This document shows, piece after piece, positions 17,161-24,648 of a DNA stretch of 64,000 bases (the stretch's first letter is position 1; every line of letters begins with the position of its first letter). Position numbers and translations under genes: made by a program. The notes below the pieces were generated by a model. It worked only from the letters and a program-made list of their open reading frames with translations, was not told where the DNA came from and searched no databases. This DNA comes from an uncultured Lachnospiraceae bacterium. GTDB lineage: Bacteria > Bacillota > Clostridia > Lachnospirales > Lachnospiraceae. Location: assembly GCA_910584205.1 (NCBI GenBank), contig CAJUAA010000007.1:62001-126000 (forward strand), written 5' to 3'.

Positions 17161-18900
17161 TTACAGGCGGTTACTGTATAGCTTTGCTCCGCTTTTTTCC
17201 AGGCAAACATAATTTCCTGATTCTATAATCTCTCCCAGAATTCCTCCCACAGCAGCCTGTTCTTCCCTGTTCCATCCAGAACCATGAGAACTGAACCTCC
17301 AGCTTTCATAAACACTGACCTCTTCCGGAACAAGCAGTATCTTATCGGGAATGTATTCAGGAAATTTTTCATAGTACTGTCTGAGCACTGATTCTCCATT
17401 ATCAAAATTCCACACTGTATAAGCACCGCAGGAAGCCGGCGCATCTAAATAAACCCACGGATTCGTCCCAGGAGTTACGATTCTGTCTTTATCATCTGTT
17501 TCTTCCAAAAGCAAGTTTACCATCTGTTCATATGCGTTACCTCTGTTCTCTTCCGTGTAAATTCCCTTCATGCATCCACAGGAAACAGAATAGTTCAGAC
17601 GTTCTATACTTCCGTCGCGGTAAACATCAAATATTCGGATAAGGAAAAGCACCATAAACATCCAGAACACCGATATTTTAATTGCCAAATAGCAGTTCTT
17701 TCTCTGATGCCTTTGAAAAACAGTCCACAAAAAGCAGATTCCCCATATATCCATCAGCAGGATGCTCATATTGATTACCCGCTCCCCCACATTTGAACCA
17801 AGCACCCAGGGAACTGCAAACAACAGTCCCGGGATAAGAAAATGATGTTCCATCCATTTCAATCTGTGCTCCGGGTATAAAAACTGCATCTGCAATGCCA
17901 GCAAAAAAAGCACAAGAACAACTCCGCCCTCAAAGTATGTCCTCACATAAATCGATTGTACAAAAAATTCTGCTGCCAGCAGCCAGGGGAGCAGTTTATG
18001 AATAACCTCGTTTTTCAGTACCCGTTTTCCATCCAGAACAGACAGAACAAAAGTCACTGCATATACCGGCCACGTATATTTCAGGAATACTGTCCCAATA
18101 TATCTAAAAAGATTCAGAAACTGCTCCAATATCCCGTCTTTCTCTAAACCCGGATCCTGAAATATGATCGGCACATACTCCTGAAGCTCTTTCCATGGTA
18201 TCAGTCTTCCAAAATATAATAAAAATACTACAGCAGCAAATAAAATTCCTGTGAACCACCAAAATACCCGCCGGCACCTCACAGCATCGTTTTTCAGCCT
18301 CCAAAAAATACCAACTCCCAAAAGCACGAAAAAAAGCAGAACCATATACGGCATACATACTACAGATACGGCGAAGTTAAAGCCGGATAACAGATAAAAC
18401 AGTTTCTTTTCCTGCCCTCTCTCTGCCTTGCTCCACCACAGGACAGCCAACAGAAATGTAAGAAATCCCAGGTTATAATAGGACATTGTAATAATATTTC
18501 CCCGTGCATAAACAAGCACGCACAAAGACGTACTCAAAGCTGCCCCGAAGCTCCCTGTATTGCGAATCAGTATTTCCCATAAAAAAGCGGCAACGAACAA
18601 TTCCAGGATTACAAACAGAATGCGGGAGCAAAGAATAATTCCTTCATTGTTTCCCTGAATAAACATATATATACTATAAAATGGGAGCATCAGCAAACCA
18701 AACAACTGTCCTCTGTTCCAATCATCTTTAAAGACCATTGCTCCGTCATAAAATCTTCTGGCTGCAGCCAGGTAAAAGGTTTCATCTGTTAAATCCATTC
18801 CGTAAAAGGATCTCCAAATCAAAACGCTGCCTGTTCCCAGCAATAGAACAGCGGTCAAAATAACTTGATTCCTTTTTTTAATAAATAAATCAGTCTGCAA
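17161..18900 (-). CDS. polytopic GT-C-like membrane glycosyltransferase
   Basis: A 579-residue membrane protein with roughly a dozen helices between residues 12 and 440, then a soluble extracytoplasmic domain of about 130 residues. The first loop carries DLTDETFYL (D36, D39, E40), the acidic signature of GT-C enzymes such as ArnT and PMT. I infer sugar transfer from polyprenyl phosphate outside the membrane, possibly using the donor made by the GT2 at 15563. Sequence similarity to the other GT-C-like proteins in this window is low by eye. It lies immediately downstream of tRNA-Met and its terminator and is AT-rich compared with thrS and ispF. Confidence 0.6.
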   Translation of the reverse strand: MQTDLFIKKRNQVILTAVLLLGTGSVLIWRSFYGMDLTDETFYLAAARRFYDGAMVFKDDWNRGQLFGLLMLPFYSIYMFIQGNNEGIILCSRILFVILELFVAAFLWEILIRNTGSFGAALSTSLCVLVYARGNIITMSYYNLGFLTFLLAVLWWSKAERGQEKKLFYLLSGFNFAVSVVCMPYMVLLFFVLLGVGIFWRLKNDAVRCRRVFWWFTGILFAAVVFLLYFGRLIPWKELQEYVPIIFQDPGLEKDGILEQFLNLFRYIGTVFLKYTWPVYAVTFVLSVLDGKRVLKNEVIHKLLPWLLAAEFFVQSIYVRTYFEGGVVLVLFLLALQMQFLYPEHRLKWMEHHFLIPGLLFAVPWVLGSNVGERVINMSILLMDIWGICFLWTVFQRHQRKNCYLAIKISVFWMFMVLFLIRIFDVYRDGSIERLNYSVSCGCMKGIYTEENRGNAYEQMVNLLLEETDDKDRIVTPGTNPWVYLDAPASCGAYTVWNFDNGESVLRQYYEKFPEYIPDKILLVPEEVSVYESWRFSSHGSGWNREEQAAVGGILGEIIESGNYVCLEKSGAKLYSNRL

Positions 18901-18935
18901 TACACGATCCCTCTTTTCATATTCCGTCTAACTAT

Positions 18936-18973
18936 AAAAAAACAGCTCCTCATCATTCCCTGATAAGAAGCTG
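18936..18973 (-). terminator. rho-independent terminator of tRNA-Met
   Basis: A thirteen-pair stem, 18973-18961 with 18955-18943 (CAGCTTCTTATCA and TGATGAGGAGCTG on the minus strand), a five-base loop, then TTTTTTTAT. Very strong. Confidence 0.9.
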
Positions 18974-18976
18974 AAA

Positions 18977-19050
18977 TAGCGAGAGGGGGACTCGAACCCT
19001 CGACACCACGGGTATGAACCGTGTGCTCTAGCCAGCTGAGCTATCTCGCC
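18977..19050 (-). tRNA. tRNA-Met (anticodon CAT), elongator type
   Basis: A 74-base cloverleaf. It starts GGCGAGATAGCTCAGCTGG, has anticodon arm CACGG-TTCATAC-CCGTG and T-arm GAGGG-TTCGAGT-CCCCC. The first pair is G-T and the discriminator is A; the C-A mismatch of initiators is absent, so it is an elongator. CCA is not encoded. A CAT anticodon could also be a lysidine-modified tRNA-Ile, but the body matches elongator Met tRNAs better. Confidence 0.9.
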
Positions 19051-19087
19051 ATATCTGTTTTATGTCTGTCTTACAACCGACTCCGTT

Positions 19088-19116
19088 ATAATACCAGAAC
19101 CGGAGCCGGTTGTCAA
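19088..19116 (-). promoter_or_regulatory. promoter of tRNA-Met
   Basis: TTGACA (19116-19111) and TATTAT (19093-19088), spacing 17, same architecture as the tRNA-Thr promoter. Confidence 0.75.
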
Positions 19117-19143
19117 CAGTTTTTTACAGATTTTTACTTGTTC

Positions 19144-21102
19144 TTACTTATCCTGCACTTCAATCTTCCGGATTTCCTTTGTCCGGATCTCCCTGCAGAC
19201 ATCCTCAATAAAGCTCTGAAGGTCTTTCTGGCCCTCGTCGCCCAGGAAACGGCTTCTGACCGCCACCTTACCTTCTGCTTCCTCCTTCTCGCCCACTACG
19301 AGCATATACGGAACCTTTGCAAGCCGCGCCTCTCTGATTTTATAACCGATCTTCTCCGCCCTTGTATCCACAGTGGACAAAATTCCGTTTGCCTTTAATT
19401 CTTTATCCACCTGCTCTGCGTAAGACAGATATTTGTCCGAGATCGGAAGCACGCGTACCTGCTCCGGACAGAGCCAGGTGGGGAACATGCCGGCATACTT
19501 CTCAATCAGCCACGCAAGCGTTCTCTCATAGCAGCCGATGGACGTCCGATGGATGATATACGGCCTCACTTTTTCCCCATTCTGATCAATATAATACATA
19601 TCGAACTGTTCTGCCAGAAGCGCATCCCACTGAACTGTAATCATGGTGTCTTCTTTGCCATACACATTCTTCGTATTAATATCCACCTTCGGGCCGTAAA
19701 ATGCAGCTTCTCCCACATCCTCCACAAACGGAATCTCCAGTTCCGTCAGGATTTCGCGGATGTGCTGTTCCGTTTCGTTCCAAACCTCCGGCTCCCCGAT
19801 GTATTTTTCCCGGTTATCCGGATCCCATTTGGACAGATGATAGGTCACGTCTTCTTCCACTCCGAGCGTCGTCAGACATTTCTTTGCCAGTGCAAGGCAT
19901 CTTTTAAACTCTTCCACCATCTGATCCGGGCGCACGATCAGATGCCCCTCCGAGATCGTAAACTGGCGCACACGGGTCAGGCCATGCATCTCACCGGAAT
20001 CCTCGTTCCGGAACAGCGTCGAGGTCTCACCATAGCGCAGAGGCAGGTCGCGGTAGGATTTCTGGCTCGCCTTGTACACATAGTACTGGAACGGGCAGGT
20101 CATGGGGCGCAGGGCAAACACCTCTTTATCCTTCTCTTCATCGCCCAGTACGAACATTCCCTCTTTATAGTGGTCCCAGTGCCCGGAAATCTTGTACAGA
20201 TCGCTTTTTGCCATCAGAGGCGTCTTCGTACGGATATAGCCCCAGTTGTTGTCTTCCTCGTCCTCGATCCATCTTTGCAGCGTCTGGATCATCTTCGCCC
20301 CTTTCGGCATCAGAAGAGGAAGTCCCTGGCCGATCACATCAACGGTAGTAAACAGCTCCATCTCCCGCCCCAGTTTGTTGTGGTCGCGCTTCTTGATATC
20401 TTCCAGATGCTGAAGATAGGCTTCCAGTTCCTCCTTCGTGGCAAACGCACTTCCATAGATTCTCTGAAGCATGGCTTTCTCCGAATCCCCGCGCCAGTAA
20501 GCGCCGGAAGAGGATGTCAGTTTAAACGCCCGGATTCCTTTGGTACTCATCAGATGCGGACCGGCGCACAGATCCACAAACTCTCCCTGCCGATAGAAGG
20601 AAATCTCCGCATCTTCCGGAAGTTCCTGGATCAGCTCTACTTTATATGCCTCTCCTTTTCCCTCCATAAACCGGACGGCTTCTTCTCTGGGAAGGGTAAA
20701 CCTTTCCAGCTTCGCACCCTTTTTGATGATCTTCTTCATTTCCTTTTCGATTTTGTCCAGATCCTCTCTGGAAAACGGAGCCGCGTCAAAATCGTAATAA
20801 TATCCGGTGTCGATGGCCGGTCCGATGGTAAGTTTAGCATCCGGAAACAGATTTTTTACCGCTTCCGCCAGCACGTGGGAACAGGTATGGCGGACCACCC
20901 GGAGCCCGGCCTCATCCCTTGCGGTCAGTATATTCAGCATACAGTCTCTGTCGACAACCGTCCGCAGATCCACCACCTCACCGTCCAGTTCTCCCGCGCA
21001 CGCCGCACGTGCCAGCCCTTCGCTGATATCGCCTGCGATGTCGATCACGGTTCTGCTTTCTGCGTACTCCTTCACAGAACCGTCTTTTAATGTGATTCTC
21101 AT
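19144..21102 (-). CDS. thrS: threonine--tRNA ligase
   Basis: A 652-residue class II synthetase. A TGS domain covers about 1-60. The editing domain has HTCSHVLAEAV and later YYYDFD. The catalytic core contains MTCPFQYYVYK and motif 2 as RNEDSGEMHGLTRVRQF, and the C-terminal anticodon-binding domain begins around WLCPEQVRVLPISD. All parts of a full-length bacterial ThrRS are present. The ATG at 21102 has AGGAGG 7 bases upstream, better than the frame start at 21123. A T-box leader and its own promoter precede it, so expression should respond to uncharged tRNA-Thr. Confidence 0.96.
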   Translation of the reverse strand: MRITLKDGSVKEYAESRTVIDIAGDISEGLARAACAGELDGEVVDLRTVVDRDCMLNILTARDEAGLRVVRHTCSHVLAEAVKNLFPDAKLTIGPAIDTGYYYDFDAAPFSREDLDKIEKEMKKIIKKGAKLERFTLPREEAVRFMEGKGEAYKVELIQELPEDAEISFYRQGEFVDLCAGPHLMSTKGIRAFKLTSSSGAYWRGDSEKAMLQRIYGSAFATKEELEAYLQHLEDIKKRDHNKLGREMELFTTVDVIGQGLPLLMPKGAKMIQTLQRWIEDEEDNNWGYIRTKTPLMAKSDLYKISGHWDHYKEGMFVLGDEEKDKEVFALRPMTCPFQYYVYKASQKSYRDLPLRYGETSTLFRNEDSGEMHGLTRVRQFTISEGHLIVRPDQMVEEFKRCLALAKKCLTTLGVEEDVTYHLSKWDPDNREKYIGEPEVWNETEQHIREILTELEIPFVEDVGEAAFYGPKVDINTKNVYGKEDTMITVQWDALLAEQFDMYYIDQNGEKVRPYIIHRTSIGCYERTLAWLIEKYAGMFPTWLCPEQVRVLPISDKYLSYAEQVDKELKANGILSTVDTRAEKIGYKIREARLAKVPYMLVVGEKEEAEGKVAVRSRFLGDEGQKDLQSFIEDVCREIRTKEIRKIEVQDK

Positions 21103-21123
21103 ATTTTTTCCTCCTCTTTCCAA

Positions 21124-21360
21124 AAATAAAACCCTGAACAGTCTAAAGACCGTTCAGGGACGATATACAAAGCTACCGCGGTTCCACCCTCATTGCATGC
21201 ACCACTCATTCAGACGATAACGGTGTCGGCCGGGCTGTATTAAAGCCGCTCCAGGGTGGTCTTCAAATCCTCTGCTGTAAGGCACTCTCAGCGTCCATGC
21301 CTCTCTCTGAACAGTTTCTGAATCCTACTCTTCCTGTCTTTGTTTTCTCAGTTTTGATTT
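21124..21360 (-). promoter_or_regulatory. T-box riboswitch of thrS (threonine)
   Basis: The T-box sequence GGTGGAACCGCG is at 21188-21177. A terminator follows: a stem of CCCTGAAC and GTTCAGGG type spanning 21159-21132 with TTTTATTT after it. Stem I opens with GGAAGAGTAGG at about 21330. A likely specifier is ACC at 21260-21258, followed by A, which reads Thr and matches the GGT anticodon of the tRNA at 8350. The specifier position is inferred, not modelled. Confidence 0.92.
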
Positions 21361-21366
21361 TCTATC

Positions 21367-21394
21367 ATTATATCACGACCTGCCCGCTTGTCAA
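21367..21394 (-). promoter_or_regulatory. promoter of the thrS leader
   Basis: Perfect TTGACA (21394-21389) and perfect TATAAT (21372-21367), spacing 16. It sits within 10 bases of the stop of the upstream SEC-C gene. Confidence 0.8.
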
Positions 21395-21403
21395 GCCACT
21401 GCT

Positions 21404-21907
21404 TTATTTTTTTCCACAGCACTGCTTGTACTTCTTGCCGCTTCCGCAGGGACAGGGATCATTTCTTCCGATCTTCGGTCCCTTGACAACCGTTCCTGAC
21501 TTTTTCTGCTCCAGATACAGCGCTTTTCTGGTCGCCTCGTCAAAAATCGTTTTCCATTGAGGCAGTTCATACAGCCAGTCCGCTTTCGCGTCGACCATGT
21601 TTTTATACAGCTTTTCCTTGTCAAATTTCAGGCTGACCACCGTATCCTCCTCCATCTCTTCGATGGGATTCGGTGTTACCAGGCTGTCGTTGATTCCATC
21701 CAGAAAACCGGTCATCTCCATCACGCTCAGCCCGTACTTTTCCGCCAGCTCCTTCACACTTCCTTTTACTTCCTCATCCGGCGACGACAGCAGCTGCTCG
21801 TAAACTCCTTTTTCCAGATTGAAATAATTGGCCCAGAACCTCTGAACCGCGCCCTTGTCTTTTTTTTCATCGTATGCAATTTTCTGCCATTCTTTCAGTA
21901 ATGCCAT
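21404..21907 (-). CDS. SEC-C motif zinc-binding protein of unknown role
   Basis: A 167-residue protein. The last 25 residues form a SEC-C zinc motif, GRNDPCPCGSGKKYKQCCGK, like the tail of SecA. The N-terminal 135 residues are helical and acidic and resemble uncharacterised clostridial proteins. Similar proteins may bind SecA partners or act as small zinc adaptors; no function is established that I can name. It has its own promoter at 21951-21979 and is followed directly by the thrS promoter. Confidence 0.8.
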   Translation of the reverse strand: MALLKEWQKIAYDEKKDKGAVQRFWANYFNLEKGVYEQLLSSPDEEVKGSVKELAEKYGLSVMEMTGFLDGINDSLVTPNPIEEMEEDTVVSLKFDKEKLYKNMVDAKADWLYELPQWKTIFDEATRKALYLEQKKSGTVVKGPKIGRNDPCPCGSGKKYKQCCGKK

Positions 21908-21950
21908 AATAATACCATCCTTTTTGTATTTCTAAATCAAGCCTAGAAAT

Positions 21951-21979
21951 AATATATACTATATTTCCGATTTTTTCAA
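21951..21979 (-). promoter_or_regulatory. promoter of the SEC-C gene
   Basis: TTGAAA (21979-21974) and TATATT (21956-21951), spacing 17, in the AT-rich gap 21908-22014. Confidence 0.5.
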
Positions 21980-22014
21980 TTCTTTTTTCAGACAATGAAT
22001 CCCATTTTACCAGC

Positions 22015-23592
22015 TTAAAACTGTCCTGTCCTGCTTTCAAAATATGTCTCAACTGCCTTGTGATCTTCAATCTCATAAATGATATATGCATCGTCTTCCA
22101 TCAAAACCGGCCATTCCTGAGGAATCGGAAGATCCTCCACTCTTCTTTTCTCAAGAATACATAAGATTGGTTCTTCCCTGTATTCTACCTGTATAGGTGT
22201 CAGCCAGTGCCAGATTTTCAATTTCCCATTCTCATAATCTCCTCGAACACTTCTTGTATGAAAATTCCCATTGGTCATCTCTGTAAGCCAGTCACCAACC
22301 CACATAGTACAATATCCATAATCATAATCATGAGTGAGAACAAATTCATAAACATTGCGTTTATCTTCATTTGATGTATCTGTTTTCAATTCATAATATC
22401 CCATTGCGCCAAACAAAAAAACAATGCCATATATCCCCCCCATTATTACAAACTGCTGAAACCCCGACCCTTTATCCAAAAATAAAAGCAACAAGATCGC
22501 AGGAACCGTACAGGACAGTACCCATCTTGGTTCTACAGTTCCCAACATGATATAGATAAAAGCACCAAGCGCAAAGGAAGTACCCACAAATGATACAATT
22601 AACTGTTCAATAGAATCATACCTGCCAGCACATATGAACATCCTCACAATATAGTACAAAAGAAAACACGCTGACACAACTGCAAGTGCATCACATACAC
22701 CCCCTACAGACAAAAATTCTTGTTCTCCCCTATATCCCATCACCTGCAGCAGAGCATTCCATACATTCTGAACACTTTCAAAGGTAACAGTCTCCATAAA
22801 CTTTACATCATCATGGGATCGGAAATAATATTTATCACTTAGTACCAGAAAGTTAACCACACATCCTGCACCTGCCGACAGCAGCCAGCAGCTGTTGGAT
22901 ATCAGTCCCCGGGGAGTATGAAATTTCTCCCATTTCCATCCCGCCTTTTCCGCTGCATTCCACAGTGTCCAGAATGAACTCAGAACCAGAGGAATATATG
23001 TAAGCTGAATGTGACGCATTCCCTCCAAGCATCCAGAAAAAGCAAGTACACATCCCAAAACAAAAACAAGCGTTCGTTTTCGCCTGCTCATGTTTTCATT
23101 CTGCATCTGACAGGCAAACCCAAGAGACAGAAAACTGATTCCAACAAATGGAATATAATATGCCTTCATAATCAGAAAATGCCATTCTCCACTAATTGGA
23201 AGCAACATTAAAAAAGCTGTCTTCCAAAATCTTCCCCCTGCTTTTTTGTCATCAATACTGTGAAGACAAAAATAATAGGAAGCAAGAAATAAACATGTTA
23301 ATATAATCTGGCCCAGAATTCGAACTGTCAAAAAATCATCCGTAAAGCGAAACAGCATTGCATAAACAAGCTGCGTATTCAAAATCTCCAACTCCGTAGA
23401 ATAGTGCCAATTCTTCGATAGAATGCCTCCTTCCTGCGCCAACATATGTGACAAAATCAATTCTGCTCCATCGTCTGAATTAATAAAATTATAATGATAT
23501 TTATATGTGCACCACGCATTTACCACAATTGCTGCAAACAGCATAAACCGCCCAAACCAGACAAATAACCGTTCAACTTTTTTCTCTCTCAT
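22015..23592 (-). CDS. polytopic GT-C-like membrane protein at the end of polysaccharide unit A
   Basis: A 525-residue membrane protein with about eleven helices and a C-terminal soluble region of about 120 residues rich in aromatic residues. The first periplasmic-side loop has FINSDDGAEL (D40, D41), reminiscent of the GT-C acid motif. Helices include cysteine-rich stretches. I infer a sugar transferase acting outside the membrane, but I recognise no precise family. It is 51 bases downstream of a GT4 and is the last gene of a minus-strand polysaccharide unit. It is clearly AT-richer than the GT4 upstream, so it may be a later addition. Confidence 0.55.
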   Translation of the reverse strand: MREKKVERLFVWFGRFMLFAAIVVNAWCTYKYHYNFINSDDGAELILSHMLAQEGGILSKNWHYSTELEILNTQLVYAMLFRFTDDFLTVRILGQIILTCLFLASYYFCLHSIDDKKAGGRFWKTAFLMLLPISGEWHFLIMKAYYIPFVGISFLSLGFACQMQNENMSRRKRTLVFVLGCVLAFSGCLEGMRHIQLTYIPLVLSSFWTLWNAAEKAGWKWEKFHTPRGLISNSCWLLSAGAGCVVNFLVLSDKYYFRSHDDVKFMETVTFESVQNVWNALLQVMGYRGEQEFLSVGGVCDALAVVSACFLLYYIVRMFICAGRYDSIEQLIVSFVGTSFALGAFIYIMLGTVEPRWVLSCTVPAILLLLFLDKGSGFQQFVIMGGIYGIVFLFGAMGYYELKTDTSNEDKRNVYEFVLTHDYDYGYCTMWVGDWLTEMTNGNFHTRSVRGDYENGKLKIWHWLTPIQVEYREEPILCILEKRRVEDLPIPQEWPVLMEDDAYIIYEIEDHKAVETYFESRTGQF

Positions 23593-23643
23593 CTGTCAAT
23601 TCCTTTTCACGTAAGTCAAAACCATATTTTTATTCATAACACC

Positions 23644-24648
23644 TCAATAAATATCATTTTTCATATCCAGAAACCGTTTCATTCCCCTGCACAGCTCCTT
23701 CTCCGAAAATGGTTCAAAAAATTCTGCTTTCTCATAGTCTCCCACCATATCCCGCGCATACAGACAGTCCGCCGCAAGAATCCATGTCCCTGCCGCTTTT
23801 GCCTCCAGCAATGGAAGCCCTATGGTTTCAATATAGGACGGAAACACCAGTACAGAAGAGGAGTAAAGCGCAAACAATTCCTCTTTTGATAGGACGCCCC
23901 GAAAAACAACCGGAAGATTTTTTTCTTCAGACTCCTTCCTGAGCGCACGGATCTTATCATTTTCCTCTCCTGTAACGGTCCAGATTACCTGATATCTCGT
24001 GTACCCCTGCCCCTGAAGAAGTTCACAGGCTTTCAGCAATGTCCGATGGTTTTTATAGATTGAGGCATTGGCCGGATAAAGGAATACCGGTTGTTCCCTG
24101 TTCAGTCGGCAGGTTTGTTCTTTCGGCAGATCCACTGGCGGAAATTTCACCTCCACTTTATCTTCCGAAATCCGACACTGCCGGACGATCTCCTGTTTCA
24201 TCCAGCCGGTCTGCACCAATACTTTTTCCGCACTGCGAATGGATCGTTTCATCAAACGCCCCAGGATCTGCTGCGTAAACCAAAGCCGAAAAGATTCCTG
24301 CAGCTTAAATCGGTATTCGGAAAAGGGAAGCGCATTATGTTCATATACTGTCTGCGGCACACCTGCATGCGGCAGTTCAATATTCTGAAGAGACAGCACC
24401 TGGTCGATCTGATATTCTTTCACCAGACGATGCGCCCGTACATGATCGAAATACAGCCGGTGGAATGGACTTTTTTTGACCCAGGGATAATTCAACACCC
24501 GGATATGTTCTGTATCCGGCAATTCGAAAACACTCAGTACGAATACGTACTCATTCTCCGTGTCCCTGCAGAATTCCTCATAAAAACTCTTCAGAACCGT
24601 CACGGCCCCTCCGCTGTCCGCTGCCACATCGTAAACCAGAATCCTCAT
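23644..24648 (-). CDS. glycosyltransferase family 4
   Basis: A 334-residue cytosolic GT-B enzyme. The N-terminal half has AADSGGAVTVLKSFYEEF, the usual loop that receives the acceptor. The C-terminal half has FLYPANASIYKNHRTLLKACELL and the donor-binding acidic stretch PSYIETIGLPLLEAKAAGT, equivalent to the EX7E motif. It should add one sugar to a lipid-linked intermediate; donor and linkage are unknown. It overlaps the upstream two-domain oxidoreductase by four bases, so the two are translated together. Confidence 0.88.
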   Translation of the reverse strand: MRILVYDVAADSGGAVTVLKSFYEEFCRDTENEYVFVLSVFELPDTEHIRVLNYPWVKKSPFHRLYFDHVRAHRLVKEYQIDQVLSLQNIELPHAGVPQTVYEHNALPFSEYRFKLQESFRLWFTQQILGRLMKRSIRSAEKVLVQTGWMKQEIVRQCRISEDKVEVKFPPVDLPKEQTCRLNREQPVFLYPANASIYKNHRTLLKACELLQGQGYTRYQVIWTVTGEENDKIRALRKESEEKNLPVVFRGVLSKEELFALYSSSVLVFPSYIETIGLPLLEAKAAGTWILAADCLYARDMVGDYEKAEFFEPFSEKELCRGMKRFLDMKNDIY

